This document shows positions 49,120 to 57,825 of a stretch of DNA of 64,000 nt, one piece after another. Under the pieces are notes generated by a model, which worked only from the letters and a program-made list of their open reading frames with translations, was not told the DNA's origin and did not search any database. Where the stretch lies: positions 124,001 to 188,000 of the forward strand of contig NZ_PNXY01000005.1 of assembly GCF_002879865.1 (NCBI RefSeq), written 5' to 3'. The position numbers and the translations under genes were made by a program. How positions within the stretch are numbered: the stretch's first letter is position 1; each line of letters opens with the position of its first letter. Source of the stretch: Paraburkholderia rhynchosiae. GTDB taxonomy: Bacteria; Pseudomonadota; Gammaproteobacteria; Burkholderiales; Burkholderiaceae.

Positions 49120-49809
49120 ATGCATTCCCCGCTTGCTCTGGTTCGCGATCCTACGGCTGATCCCGCTGCGCCGCCGCGTGCGGCCGAACCCTTCGATGCA
49201 CTGGAACATCTCGTCGGCGTGAATCTCGCCCGCTTGCGCGCCGAGCGTCAGTTGTCGCTCGACGCTTTGGCCCGCGCGTCGGGCGTGTCGCGAGCGATGC
49301 TCGCGCAAATCGAATCGGCGCGCAGCGTGCCGTCCATCAAGGTGCTGTGCAAGGTGGCCGCGGCGTTGAAAGTGTCGGTCGCGGCCTTCCTGCGACGCCA
49401 CGCGACCAACGGCGTCGAGCACTTGCCGGCGGAGCGCTCGTCGCGCGTCGTCAGTTCGAATGGACGCTATTCGGCTCGTCCGCTTTATCCCGACAACGAA
49501 CCGACCGCCGCCGAGTTTCACGAGCTGCGCATTGCGCCGTTGCACACCGAAGCCGGCACGCGCCGCGCGCCAGGCACGACTGTGAACCTCGTGGTCAGCG
49601 AGGGCACGCTCGAGGTCAGCGTGCACGATCAACGCCAGTTGCTTGCCACGGGCGACGCAATCGTTTTCGACGCCGATCAACCGCACAGCTTGCGCAATCC
49701 CGGCGACACCGAAGCGCGCGCATTTCGCGTGACGTTGAAGGCCGAGACGCCGCCGCGCTGGAACGTGCCCGTCCAGCATGACACGGCGCGCGAGGCCGGA
49801 CCGCTTTGA
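49120..49809 (+). CDS. XRE-family regulator with C-terminal cupin
   Basis: A 229-residue regulator. An HTH_3 domain occupies about residues 30-88 (LVGVNLARLRAERQLSLDAL, then SGVSRAMLAQIESARSVPSI), and a cupin_2 domain about 145-215 (GTTVNLVVSEGTLEVSVHD; AIVFDADQPHSLRNPGD). Such proteins usually sense small molecules through the cupin. The ATG at 49120 has GGAGG at 49110-49114; the frame extends eight codons upstream without a ribosome site. Target unknown; it lies before the FMN riboswitch but is not obviously linked to riboflavin. Confidence 0.87.
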   Translation: MHSPLALVRDPTADPAAPPRAAEPFDALEHLVGVNLARLRAERQLSLDALARASGVSRAMLAQIESARSVPSIKVLCKVAAALKVSVAAFLRRHATNGVEHLPAERSSRVVSSNGRYSARPLYPDNEPTAAEFHELRIAPLHTEAGTRRAPGTTVNLVVSEGTLEVSVHDQRQLLATGDAIVFDADQPHSLRNPGDTEARAFRVTLKAETPPRWNVPVQHDTAREAGPL

Positions 49810-49930
49810 TCGCATGCCTTCGGCGGGATGTGACCAGTCAGAGATCCCGTCCGGTCAGTAGGGGTTGCGCTGCAGTTCGCGCGCAGCTGTTGTATGCTTT
49901 GCCCGCCGGTTTGTCCGGCAATCAGTGCGT

Positions 49931-50105
49931 CTTCAGGGCGGGGTGAAATTCCCCACCGGCGGTATGCCGGCAGCGCGAAAGCGTGAGCCGACGAGCCCGC
50001 GAGCGCCCGCAGTCGTACGGTTTTCAGCGAATGGAAAGCCGCCGCGGGGTCAGCAGATCTGGTGAGAAGCCAGGGCCGACGGTCATAGTCCGGATGGAAG
50101 AAGAT
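49931..50105 (+). promoter_or_regulatory. FMN riboswitch (RFN element)
   Basis: The conserved core begins CTTCAGGGCGGGGTGAAATT then CCCCACCGGCGGT, continues with AGCCCGCGAGCG and ends with GGTGAGAAGCCAGGGCCGAC, then GGTCATAGTCCGGATGGAAG. It lies 137 bp upstream of ribB. FMN binding should reduce ribB expression. Downstream, CCGCTC/GAGCGG (50136-50155) and GAGCGCC/GGCGCTC (50161-50183) are candidate expression-platform stems. Confidence 0.95.
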
Positions 50106-50160
50106 GTGCAGATAGTCATGTTCGTTTCCGTGGCGCCGCTCGCAGATTTGAGCGGTGCAT

Positions 50161-50183
50161 GAGCGCCGCCGTGTGTGGCGCTC
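50161..50183 (+). terminator. Possible expression-platform hairpin of the FMN riboswitch
   Basis: GAGCGCC, loop GCCGTGTGT, GGCGCTC. The downstream sequence is only moderately T-rich (GTCTTTGTCTGTTT). An upstream segment GGCGC at 50132 could pair with GCGCC at 50163 as an alternative. Confidence 0.45.
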
Positions 50184-50241
50184 GCCGGTGCGTCTTTGTC
50201 TGTTTGCAATGCCCTGAAACGTTTCTCGCCCAACTTTTGCG

Positions 50242-50976
50242 ATGAGCGTTTCAACTATGTCCTTTGCTACTTTTCCTGCTCCGTCGACGATTGCAGACGA
50301 TGCCTTCGCCGATCTCCCGCTGCTCGACACCGAACCCGTTCCGCCGCGTATCGCCGCCGCGTTGCAAGCAATGCGCGATGGCCGCGCTGTCGTCCTGCAA
50401 GACGACCACGACCGCGAGAACGAAGCCGATCTGATCGTGTCCGCCGAGCGTCTTTCCGTCGAAACCATGGCGCTGCTGATCCGCGAATGCAGCGGCATCG
50501 TGTGCCTGTGCCTGCCCGACGAGAAGATCCGCGCGCTCGAACTTCCGCCGATGGCCGTCAACAACGAAAGCCGTCATGGCACCGCGTTCACGGTGTCGAT
50601 CGAGGCGCGCGACGGCGTGACGACCGGCGTGTCCGCACTCGATCGCGTGACGACGATTCGCGCGGCGATTGCCGATACCGCGAAGCCCGCCGACATCGTG
50701 CGCCCCGGTCATGTGTTCCCGTTGCGCGCGATGCCCGGCGGTGTGCTCGCACGGCGCGGACATACGGAAGGCACAGTGGATCTCGCGATTCTCGCGGGCC
50801 TGAAGCCGGCCGGCGTACTGTGCGAATTGATGAACGCCGACGGCACGATGACGCGTGGCGCGGACGTCGAACGCTTCGCTGAACATCACAATCTGCCGAT
50901 GCTGACCATTGCCGAGCTCGTCGAATTTCGCCAGGCGTTGGCGCAGGCGCGTGAATGCGTCGCGGACGAGGCTTGA
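50242..50976 (+). CDS. ribB: 3,4-dihydroxy-2-butanone-4-phosphate synthase
   Basis: A 244-residue enzyme converting ribulose-5-phosphate to the four-carbon precursor of riboflavin. [18 protein letters not shown] (about 54-71) holds the acidic metal-binding loop, and [38 protein letters not shown] and [29 protein letters not shown] follow. There is no fused GTP cyclohydrolase II domain, so it is RibB, not RibBA. The start could be 50242 or 50257; neither has a strong ribosome site. An FMN riboswitch precedes it and a terminator follows. Confidence 0.95.
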   Translation: MSVSTMSFATFPAPSTIADDAFADLPLLDTEPVPPRIAAALQAMRDGRAVVLQDDHDRENEADLIVSAERLSVETMALLIRECSGIVCLCLPDEKIRALELPPMAVNNESRHGTAFTVSIEARDGVTTGVSALDRVTTIRAAIADTAKPADIVRPGHVFPLRAMPGGVLARRGHTEGTVDLAILAGLKPAGVLCELMNADGTMTRGADVERFAEHHNLPMLTIAELVEFRQALAQARECVADEA

Positions 50977-51064
50977 TGTCGTAGAAGGTGCGCGGCGCGG
51001 CGCGCTCGATTCAGCGCGCGCTGCTCAACGCAACGCAACGCACGCCGTAACCCGCTAAAAAAGG

Positions 51065-51097
51065 AAAAGCCGACTGCGCGCAACCAGTCGGCTTTTT
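51065..51097. terminator. Terminator of ribB
   Basis: AAAAGCCGACTG, loop CGCGCAAC, CAGTCGGCTTTTT between convergent ribB and the HAD gene. Confidence 0.88.
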
Positions 51098-51123
51098 GCG
51101 TTCGGCAGCGTTCGCTGTGACGA

Positions 51124-51810
51124 TTACGACTGCACGTCGCCGAACTCACCGCGTATGCCCGCTTCGATCAGCGCGGGCAGTTCGTCCATGTGCTTCATGA
51201 TGCGCGTCATGCCCATGTTGCGCAGCGCCTCCGCGTACCCATCGGGAATATGACTCGCGCCGACGAAAGCGATCGTCTTCATGCCCGCCGCGCGCGCCGC
51301 ATTCAAACCCGCCACGCTGTCTTCGACGACGACGCATCGCGATGGCTCGACGCCGAGCGTCTGGGCGGCGAACAGATACACGTCGGGAAACGGTTTCGGC
51401 CGCGCGACCTGGTCGGCGCTGAAGATGCGTTCGCCGAAAACCTGCTGCAATCCGGCGCGTCGCACGGAAGCGTTCACACGCGTCATCCGACTGTTCGACA
51501 CGACCGCGACCGGCAGCGTCACGCGTTGCAAAGCGTCGCGCACGCCGTTGATCGGGCTAAGCGATGCCGCGAGCGCGAGCTCGACATGGTGTTCGATGAT
51601 GTTCAGAAAATCGGCCGGCAGGGTGATGTCGAACGACTTCTCGATGCCTTCGAGAAAGCGTGACGTTTGCTGGCCAAAAGCCGTCTTCACGATAGCTTCG
51701 AAGTCGAGGCCGGGAAAGGTGGCGGAGAGCGTCTCGAACATGACGCGGTCAGCAATGACTTCACTGTCGACGAGCACGCCGTCGCAGTCGCAAATGAGGT
51801 GGTCGATCAT
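51124..51810 (-). CDS. HAD-superfamily hydrolase, subfamily IA
   Basis: A 228-residue haloacid dehalogenase-type phosphatase or phosphomutase. Motif I is DCDGVLVDSE (residues 8-17, nucleophile Asp8), motif II VVSNSR near 104, motif III Lys in RPKPFPDVYLFAA near 137 and motif IV VVVEDSVAGLNAA near 159. A helical cap is inserted after motif I (C1 type). Relatives include beta-phosphoglucomutase and YfbT/YniC sugar-phosphate phosphatases; its location beside the glycerol locus is suggestive but not proof of a glycerol-phosphate substrate. Confidence 0.85.
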   Translation of the reverse strand: MIDHLICDCDGVLVDSEVIADRVMFETLSATFPGLDFEAIVKTAFGQQTSRFLEGIEKSFDITLPADFLNIIEHHVELALAASLSPINGVRDALQRVTLPVAVVSNSRMTRVNASVRRAGLQQVFGERIFSADQVARPKPFPDVYLFAAQTLGVEPSRCVVVEDSVAGLNAARAAGMKTIAFVGASHIPDGYAEALRNMGMTRIMKHMDELPALIEAGIRGEFGDVQS

Positions 51811-51963
51811 GCCTTAAGGAACGGAAAGCGAAGGCGCGTGGGCGAGAGAAGGGCAAGCTCATGCGCGCCGGGTGAAAGCGCCATGATACGTGCTTTGGGG
51901 CGACCTGCGCCGCGCCCTCGCTTTCCGCGAATTCCATTGCGCGCGAGGTGGGTGTGCGTCGGC

Positions 51964-52068
51964 CGCTGACGTGCCTTTGGTTCGCGCCAGCAGGACGTTC
52001 GCGACAGCGCCGTCGCCGAGCAGCACCATCAGTGCGGTGCCAATGAATTCCGGAATGTAAGGAGACAT
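51964..52068 (-). pseudogene. glpF: Truncated glycerol facilitator GlpF (N-terminal stub)
   Basis: From ATG 52068 the frame reads MSPYIPEFIGTALMVLLGDG, then AVANVLLARTKGTSA, matching the first transmembrane segment of MIP-family glycerol facilitators of this genus. After about residue 35 the match ends: both NPA boxes and the remaining roughly 200 residues are absent, and the frame continues with Arg-rich, unrelated sequence to 51859. It lies 138 bp downstream of glpK, where an intact glpF might be expected. The simplest reading is an internal or 3' deletion. Glycerol may then enter by diffusion or through another channel. Confidence 0.72.
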
Positions 52069-52206
52069 CGTTGGGTATCCGAAATATTGTTATTAGGGAA
52101 GCCGCGAGGCGGGCGGCTTCGTTACGGTTGCATCGAAGTTACGTTGCAGTTGCGTTGAGCGTGCGTTATGCCGGATGTGAGTCCATGAATAGCGCGGTGG
52201 GCGCGC

Positions 52207-53706
52207 TCAAGGCGTGTCGGCCCACGCTTTTGCGGCGCCAATCGCGCGCTTCCAGCCGTTGAGACATTCCTTCACGTCGGCTTGTTCCAGTTCGGGCGTG
52301 AAGCGGCGATCGAGCTTCCACTGGCTTTGCAGTTCGTCGACATCTTTCCAATAGCCGACCGCGAGACCTGCCAGATAGGCCGCGCCTAGCGCAGTGGTTT
52401 CCGACACCTTGGGACGGACCGCGTTCACGCCGAGAATGTCCGCCTGGAATTGCATCAGCAGATTGTTCGCGCACGCGCCGCCGTCCACGCGCAATTCGCC
52501 GATGCGAATGCCGGAGTCGGCCTCCATGGCTTTCAGCACATCGAGCGACTGATACGCGATCGAGTCGAGTGCGGCGCGCGCGATATGCGCGGAGGTCGTG
52601 CCACGCGTCACGCCGAACAGCGTGCCGCGAGCGCGCGCGTTCCAATGCGGCGCACCGAGGCCGGCGAACGCGGGCACCAGATACACGCCATCGCAATGCG
52701 GCACGCCGCGCGCCAATGTTTCGATTTCAGCCGCGTTCTTGATGATGCCGAGGCCGTCGCGCAGCCATTGCACCACCGCGCCGCCAATGAAGATGCTGCC
52801 TTCGAGCGCGTAGTTGATCTGATCGCCGATCTGCCAGGCGATCGTGGTGACGAGATTGTTCTTCGATTCGATCGGCTTGTCGCCGGTGTTCATCACGAGG
52901 AAGCAGCCGGTGCCGTAGGTGTTCTTCACCATGCCGGATTGCGTGCACATCTGGCCGAAGAGCGCCGCATGCTGGTCGCCGGCGATGCCCGCGAGCGGAA
53001 TCTTCGAGGCGAACACGGTGGTCCTGGTCGGCCCATACACTTCCGACGACGCGCGCACTTCGGGCAGCATGCTGCGCGGAATATCGAGCGCTTCCAGCAG
53101 TTCGTCGTCCCACTTCAGTGTGTGGATGTTAAAGAGCATGGTGCGCGACGCGTTCGTCACGTCGGTAACGTGCAGGCCACCCTTGGTGAAATTCCACACG
53201 AGCCAGCTATCTACCGTGCCGAACGCGAGCCGGCCTTGCTTCGCCTTCTCGCGCGCGCCCTCCACGTTGTCGAGAATCCAGCGGATCTTGGTCGCCGAGA
53301 AATACGAGTCGATCGGCAAGCCGGTTTTCGCACGGACTTTCGCTTCGAGGCCTTGCTCCTTGAGCTGATCGCAGAAGTCGGCGGCACGGCGGTCCTGCCA
53401 GACGATCGCGTTGTAGATCGGATGACCAGTTTCACGATCCCATACGATCGTGGTTTCGCGTTGATTGGTGATGCCAATCGCGGCAATCGACGTGCCGTTC
53501 ATGCCGGCGCGCGTCACGGCTTCCGCGGCGACACCCGCTTGCGTCGACCAGATTTCCTGCGGGTCGTGCTCCACCCAGCCCGGATGCGGATAAATCTGCT
53601 GAAATTCCTTTTGCGCTGTCGACACGACATTGCCGAGGTGGTCGAACAGCATCGCACGTGAGCTGGTCGTGCCCTGGTCAAGCGCGAGGATGTATTGATC
53701 CTGCAT
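52207..53706 (-). CDS. glpK: Glycerol kinase
   Basis: A 499-residue FGGY-family kinase making sn-glycerol-3-phosphate. The N-terminal phosphate loop is [18 protein letters not shown] (residues 5-22). [18 protein letters not shown] with the glycerol-contacting Arg-Glu is near 78, AIVWQDRR near 99, and the FGGY signatures include [17 protein letters not shown] near 300 and [20 protein letters not shown] near 405. The start is ATG 53706 with GGAG upstream; the longer frame is rejected. It lies 169 bp downstream of glpD. Confidence 0.97.
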   Translation of the reverse strand: MQDQYILALDQGTTSSRAMLFDHLGNVVSTAQKEFQQIYPHPGWVEHDPQEIWSTQAGVAAEAVTRAGMNGTSIAAIGITNQRETTIVWDRETGHPIYNAIVWQDRRAADFCDQLKEQGLEAKVRAKTGLPIDSYFSATKIRWILDNVEGAREKAKQGRLAFGTVDSWLVWNFTKGGLHVTDVTNASRTMLFNIHTLKWDDELLEALDIPRSMLPEVRASSEVYGPTRTTVFASKIPLAGIAGDQHAALFGQMCTQSGMVKNTYGTGCFLVMNTGDKPIESKNNLVTTIAWQIGDQINYALEGSIFIGGAVVQWLRDGLGIIKNAAEIETLARGVPHCDGVYLVPAFAGLGAPHWNARARGTLFGVTRGTTSAHIARAALDSIAYQSLDVLKAMEADSGIRIGELRVDGGACANNLLMQFQADILGVNAVRPKVSETTALGAAYLAGLAVGYWKDVDELQSQWKLDRRFTPELEQADVKECLNGWKRAIGAAKAWADTP

Positions 53707-53875
53707 TGTCTCTTCTCCATGCGTTTTATGAATCGCCGTACAGCTTACCGGCGACGGGAACGGCATGTCGTTTCGAGCGGGCCGCGACCATGCGTATCGG
53801 CGCAGCCCGGCTCGATGCAGCCGAAGGGTGAAACGGGTTTTTTGTACCCAACGAGCGCGTGGGTTTTCGACTAGG

Positions 53876-55423
53876 TTACGCGCTCTGTCGCTCAGGTTCG
53901 CGAGCGAACCATGCGTCGATGTCGCGCGTAACCGAGTCGAGTGCGCCCGGCTCCACATGCAGCCCGAGTTTCGAGCGGCGCCACAGCACGTCTTGCGCGC
54001 TGCGTGCCCATTCGGTGTCGCGCAGATAGGTCAGCTCCGCTTCGTAAAGGCCTGGTCCGAAGGCGTGGCCGAGATCGGCGAGCGAGCGCGCACTGCCGAT
54101 TACGTTGTTGACGCGCGTGCCGTAAGCACGGGCGAGGCGGTGTGCGAGGTCCGCCGGCAACCACGCGTGCTGCTGCTTCAGTTCGGCAAGGAAGCGTTCG
54201 AAGTTTGCGTGCGGGATGTCGCCGCCGGGCAAGGGTGCACCGGCCGTCCATGAAGGTGCGCCGTTGCCCAGAACTTGCGCAAGTTTGTCGACGGCCTCTT
54301 CGGCGAGCTTGCGGAAGGTCGTTATCTTGCCGCCGAACACCGAGAGCAGCGGCGCCTCACCCGCCGGTGCATCGAGTTCGAGCGAATAATCGCGCGTGAC
54401 GGCGGACGGATCGTCCGCGCCTTCTTCCTCCAGCAGCGGCCGCACGCCCGAATAGGTCCAGCGCACGTCGGCCGGCGAAATTTTCTGCTTGAAGTAGCGA
54501 TTGATCGAGTCGCACAGGTATTGCGTCTCGGCGGCATTGATCGCAACGTGGGCAGGGTCGCCGCGATATTCGAGGTCGGTCGTGCCGATCAGCGTGTAGT
54601 CCTGTTCATACGGAATCGCGAAGATGATCCGCTTGTCCGGGTTCTGGAAGATGTAAGCGTGGTCGTGTTCGAACAGACGCCGCGTGACGATGTGGCTGCC
54701 TTTGACGAGCCGCACGCTGTGCGATGCCGCGCGGCCCAGCGCGCCTTCCAGCAGTTCGCCGACCCACGGGCCGGCGGCGTTCGCGATTGACGCGGCGCGC
54801 ACGTCGATGGTCGTGCCGTCCGCACGATTCAGCTGCGCGCGCCATTCCCCGCCGACGCGCACCGCGCTCAACAGCTTCGTGCGCGTGAGGATTTTCGCGC
54901 CATGCTCTTCTGCGTCGAGCGCGTTCAGCACGACGAGGCGCGCGTCGTTGACCCAGCCGTCCGAATACACAAAGCCGCGCTTGATCGAATCGACGAGCGG
55001 AATTCCGGCCGGATGATCGCGCATCACAATGCCGCGCGAGCCCGGCAGCAGCTCGCGCCGGGCGAGGTGATCGTAAAGGAACAGACCCGCACGGATCAGC
55101 CACGCTGGCCGCAGGTCGGGCATGTGCGGCATCACGAAGCGCAGCGGCCAGATGATGTGCGGCGCGGCGCGCAGCAACGTCTCACGCTCCTGCAGGGCTT
55201 TGCGGACCAGCCCGAACTCGCGGTACTCCAGATAGCGCAAGCCGCCGTGGATCAGTTTGGTACTCGCCGACGACGTGTGCGCCGCCAGGTCGTCCTGTTC
55301 GCAGAGCAGCACGGACAGGCCGCGGCCGGCCGCATCGCGTGCGATGCCGGCGCCGTTGATCCCGCCGCCCACGACGAGCAAATCGTATCTCGTGCCTTGC
55401 GTCACCTGGTGCGTCTCCTGCAT
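53876..55423 (-). CDS. glpD: Aerobic glycerol-3-phosphate dehydrogenase
   Basis: A 515-residue membrane-associated FAD enzyme oxidising glycerol-3-phosphate to dihydroxyacetone phosphate and passing electrons to quinone. The FAD-binding fold is [23 protein letters not shown] (residues 13-35), with [17 protein letters not shown] (about 54) and [12 protein letters not shown] near 316 as GlpD signatures. A DAO_C domain closes the protein. Putative GlpR operators are centred 40-80 bp upstream of its ATG. It heads glpD-glpK-(glpF) on the minus strand. Confidence 0.96.
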   Translation of the reverse strand: MQETHQVTQGTRYDLLVVGGGINGAGIARDAAGRGLSVLLCEQDDLAAHTSSASTKLIHGGLRYLEYREFGLVRKALQERETLLRAAPHIIWPLRFVMPHMPDLRPAWLIRAGLFLYDHLARRELLPGSRGIVMRDHPAGIPLVDSIKRGFVYSDGWVNDARLVVLNALDAEEHGAKILTRTKLLSAVRVGGEWRAQLNRADGTTIDVRAASIANAAGPWVGELLEGALGRAASHSVRLVKGSHIVTRRLFEHDHAYIFQNPDKRIIFAIPYEQDYTLIGTTDLEYRGDPAHVAINAAETQYLCDSINRYFKQKISPADVRWTYSGVRPLLEEEGADDPSAVTRDYSLELDAPAGEAPLLSVFGGKITTFRKLAEEAVDKLAQVLGNGAPSWTAGAPLPGGDIPHANFERFLAELKQQHAWLPADLAHRLARAYGTRVNNVIGSARSLADLGHAFGPGLYEAELTYLRDTEWARSAQDVLWRRSKLGLHVEPGALDSVTRDIDAWFAREPERQSA

Positions 55424-55459
55424 CGTTTGGAAAGTCGTTTGAAGGCCTATCGAATCTAT

Positions 55460-55508
55460 AGTGTTCGTTTTCGAACTTTAATGAACATATTCGAAAAAGT
55501 AAAGTTCG
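55460..55508. promoter_or_regulatory. Candidate GlpR operator cluster upstream of glpD
   Basis: GTGTTCGTTTTCGAACTTT (55461-55479) contains GTTCG-TTTT-CGAAC. AATGAACATATTCGAA follows at about 55480-55495, and a looser TTCGA/GTTCG pair at 55490-55508. Published E. coli GlpR sites are of the form ATGTTCG...CGAACAT (recalled). Confidence 0.65.
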
Positions 55509-55604
55509 CTCTTCCTGGCGCGGCTCTATCGAATGGCGGGGGGTAGTGGCGCAACGCGCGACCACGGACGATACTCTTGCAGCAGCCAACTGGAGGTGAC
55601 ATAC

Positions 55605-55979
55605 ATGCGTGGACTTTTCATGGTGGGCGCCGCTGCGCTTCTTGCGGGGTGCGTCGGTTCGCCTAGCCTGAGCGGAACGATGGGCGCGCCGTCGTTCATG
55701 TCGTTGCAGCAGATGTGCAGTACGCAGACGGTCGACTACGGCAACGACGCGCAAGGCGTATATGCGGCGCTGTTCGATGCGTACGTGGCGAATCGGCGCG
55801 GCCGCTTGTCGAAGGACGATTACTGCGCGTTCCAGACGTCGATCGCGCAGCGCTACACGAGCCAGGGCGCGAGTGCGGATCCGCAGGTTCGCAATCAGTG
55901 GGTCGCGTTCTTCACTGAGCAGCGCGCGAAGGCTTTGAGCTGGCGCGCGGCCGTCGATCCCACGTTGCGCAGTGGTTGA
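55605..55979 (+). CDS. Small predicted lipoprotein
   Basis: A 124-residue protein with a lipoprotein signal (MRGLFMVGAAALLAGC, acyl Cys16). The mature part is Ser/Gln/Asp-rich with Y-G-x-D-A-Q-G-V-Y-A-A-L-F-D-A-Y near 45 and no recognised domain. The start at 55605 is fixed by a near-perfect GGAGGTGA (55592-55599). It is divergent from glpD with about 180 bp between the starts. Function unknown. Confidence 0.75.
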   Translation: MRGLFMVGAAALLAGCVGSPSLSGTMGAPSFMSLQQMCSTQTVDYGNDAQGVYAALFDAYVANRRGRLSKDDYCAFQTSIAQRYTSQGASADPQVRNQWVAFFTEQRAKALSWRAAVDPTLRSG

Positions 55980-56184
55980 ACACGAGATAGCTGTTTAGCG
56001 GCATTACGGCTGGCCGCCGCGCCGCTTCGCCGCATCACCGGCGCAGAAGCAACGAAAGCGGACGCCGCAATGGGCGCCCGCGTTGACACAAGCCGAGTGG
56101 TCTCAGGCGCAAGCGCGCGGCTCAGCCGCTAAACGCGCGCGCCGACAATTCAGCGATACGCCCCGACGACACGCCGAGTCGATT
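55980..56184. other. Gap without a recognised gene
   Basis: About 205 bases after the lipoprotein gene. No convincing terminator, RNA or coding signal is seen; frames across it are short or antisense artefacts. Confidence 0.3.
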
Positions 56185-56382
56185 TCAGGAAAGACGTTTG
56201 ATGGCTCGAAGTGCGCTATCGCCGGATTCCGTTACACGCCATTGTTCATTGCCCGACGCGAGCCGCTCGAGTTGTACGAGCTGACGTTCGAGGAGGGCGT
56301 CGAGTTCTTCTCGCTCCATGTCGACCTGAGTGGGAGCGTCCTTGACGAGCAACAACGTGGCGAATTCGTGCGGACTCAGCAT
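56185..56382 (-). CDS. Small hypothetical protein
   Basis: A 65-residue acidic protein: MLSPHEFATLLLVKDAPTQV, then EREELDALLERQLVQLERLA. It is predicted to be mostly helical, with a regular Leu/Glu pattern, and has GGAGA seven bases before ATG 56382. The composition and the ribosome site suggest a real gene; an upstream ATG at 56400 would add MTWRQT. I recall similar short proteins in Burkholderia, but no function is known. It lies between the glpD/lipoprotein region and glpR. Confidence 0.55.
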   Translation of the reverse strand: MLSPHEFATLLLVKDAPTQVDMEREELDALLERQLVQLERLASGNEQWRVTESGDSALRAIKRLS

Positions 56383-56715
56383 CGTTTGTCTCCATGTCAA
56401 GCAAGCGCGGACGGCCTTGACGGCGACTGGCAGTCGCTGCCGGGGCAGCGCCAGGCAGTTGCCAATGAGTCCGCAAAAAATTGGGCGGGAGGTACGGCTT
56501 ACGACAGGTTCACTTCACCTAACCGGCTGCACGCGAGAGCGCGCAACGAACGCCGGGGAACTGGAGTGTAGTCAAGCGAACGTTAAACGCCAAATCGCCA
56601 CCCGTAAATTTTCCCTTTGACAACTGTTCGCCGCGGAGGCGGTTCCCAGCGGCGGGAAGATCCGTGATTTCACTTGAAGTTCCGCGTGCGCTGCAACATG
56701 GCTGCGGATGCCTGG
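56383..56715. other. Gap between the small gene and glpR
   Basis: About 330 bases. It must carry the small gene's promoter on the minus strand and the 3' end of the glpR transcript. No hairpin with a T run, RNA gene or credible coding frame stands out. Confidence 0.3.
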
Positions 56716-57495
56716 TCAGCCGGCCACGTATACCTGGCAATTGGCGGCATTGAGCGTTTCGGCCATGTCGGGCGGCGGAGGGGCGTCGGTGAACAATGCG
56801 TCGATCTGATCGAGATGGCCCTGGCGAACCAGCGCCGGGCGGCCGAATTTCGAGCTGTCGGCGGCGAGAAAAACGGTGCGCGCGTGCTGCATGATCGCCT
56901 CGGCCACGCGCACTTCGCGGGTGTCGAAATCGCGCAGCGTGCCGTCGGTTTCGATACTCGATGTGCCGATGATCGCGAAATCCACCTTGAACTGGCGGAT
57001 GAAGTCGATCGTCAGCTCGCCGACGATGCCTTTGTCCCACGGCCGCACGACGCCGCCGGTCACCAGCACCTCGCAATCGGGATAGCCGCTCATCATGCTG
57101 GCGACGTTCAGATTGTTGGTGATCACGCGCAGTCCGCGGTGCCGGTTGAGCGCGCGCGCGACTTCCTCGGTGGTCGTGCCGAGGTTGATGAAGAGCGACG
57201 CCTGGTCGGGAATGTGAGTGGCTACTAGCGCCGCAATGCGCCGCTTCTCGTCATGGAACATCCGCTGACGCGCCGTGTACGAGACGTTCTCCGAGCTGGT
57301 CGGCAGGCTCGCGCCGCCGTGATAGCGGCGCAGCAGGTTCATGTCGGCGAGCCAGTTGACGTCGCGGCGGATCGTCTGCGGCGTCACGTCGAAATGCGCC
57401 GCGAGGTCGTCCACCGTTACGAAGCCGTCGCGTTGCACCCACTCCAGCAGTTCCTGTTGCCGGGCGTTGAGAGTCAGGCGGGGGTCTCGGGTCAT
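56716..57495 (-). CDS. glpR: GlpR, DeoR-family repressor of glycerol genes
   Basis: A 259-residue DeoR-family regulator (E. coli GlpR is 252, recalled). The HTH is in residues 5-55 (RLTLNARQQELLEWVQRDGF; AAHFDVTPQTIRRDVNWLAD), and the DeoRC sugar-phosphate domain runs from about 75 (SLFINLGTTTEEVARAL; NNLNVASMM; VLVTGGVVRP; GELTIDFIRQFKVDFAIIGTS). Other DeoR members act on sugars, but the nearby glpD-glpK and GlpR-like sites make glycerol-3-phosphate control most likely. The start is ATG 57495; the 87-residue upstream extension is not family-like. Confidence 0.9.
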   Translation of the reverse strand: MTRDPRLTLNARQQELLEWVQRDGFVTVDDLAAHFDVTPQTIRRDVNWLADMNLLRRYHGGASLPTSSENVSYTARQRMFHDEKRRIAALVATHIPDQASLFINLGTTTEEVARALNRHRGLRVITNNLNVASMMSGYPDCEVLVTGGVVRPWDKGIVGELTIDFIRQFKVDFAIIGTSSIETDGTLRDFDTREVRVAEAIMQHARTVFLAADSSKFGRPALVRQGHLDQIDALFTDAPPPPDMAETLNAANCQVYVAG

Positions 57496-57825
57496 GGGTC
57501 CTGGATTGTCGGTTTTTATCGGCGCCTGCCGGCCACGGGCGCGGCAGGCGGGCGGCGGAATCGGGCAGCGAAGGTGCGTGTATTGTAAGACCATCGCGCG
57601 ACTGGTCTGCCAACTCATGTGGCGCCCATGGTGATCGCTCGCCATGGGCGGCATGCATTCAGGCCGTCGACGCATTGATCCATGCGACAAATGAATTTGT
57701 TTTTTGCGCCGGAACGCGCTGCAATCCAAGGTTTCGCGCTTCCCGATGCATTCCATCCGCGTTTCATTTTCTTATGGCGTCCGACGGCTCACACCGTCAG
57801 GACCGTGCTTCCGAGAGTGTTCGAC
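57496..57825. other. Divergent intergenic region glpR / gamma-glutamyltransferase
   Basis: About 330 bases between two divergent starts. It should hold promoters for both genes. I found no convincing sigma70 pair or operator; a plus-strand frame extending the transferase upstream to 57682 runs through part of it but is not family-like. Confidence 0.35.
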
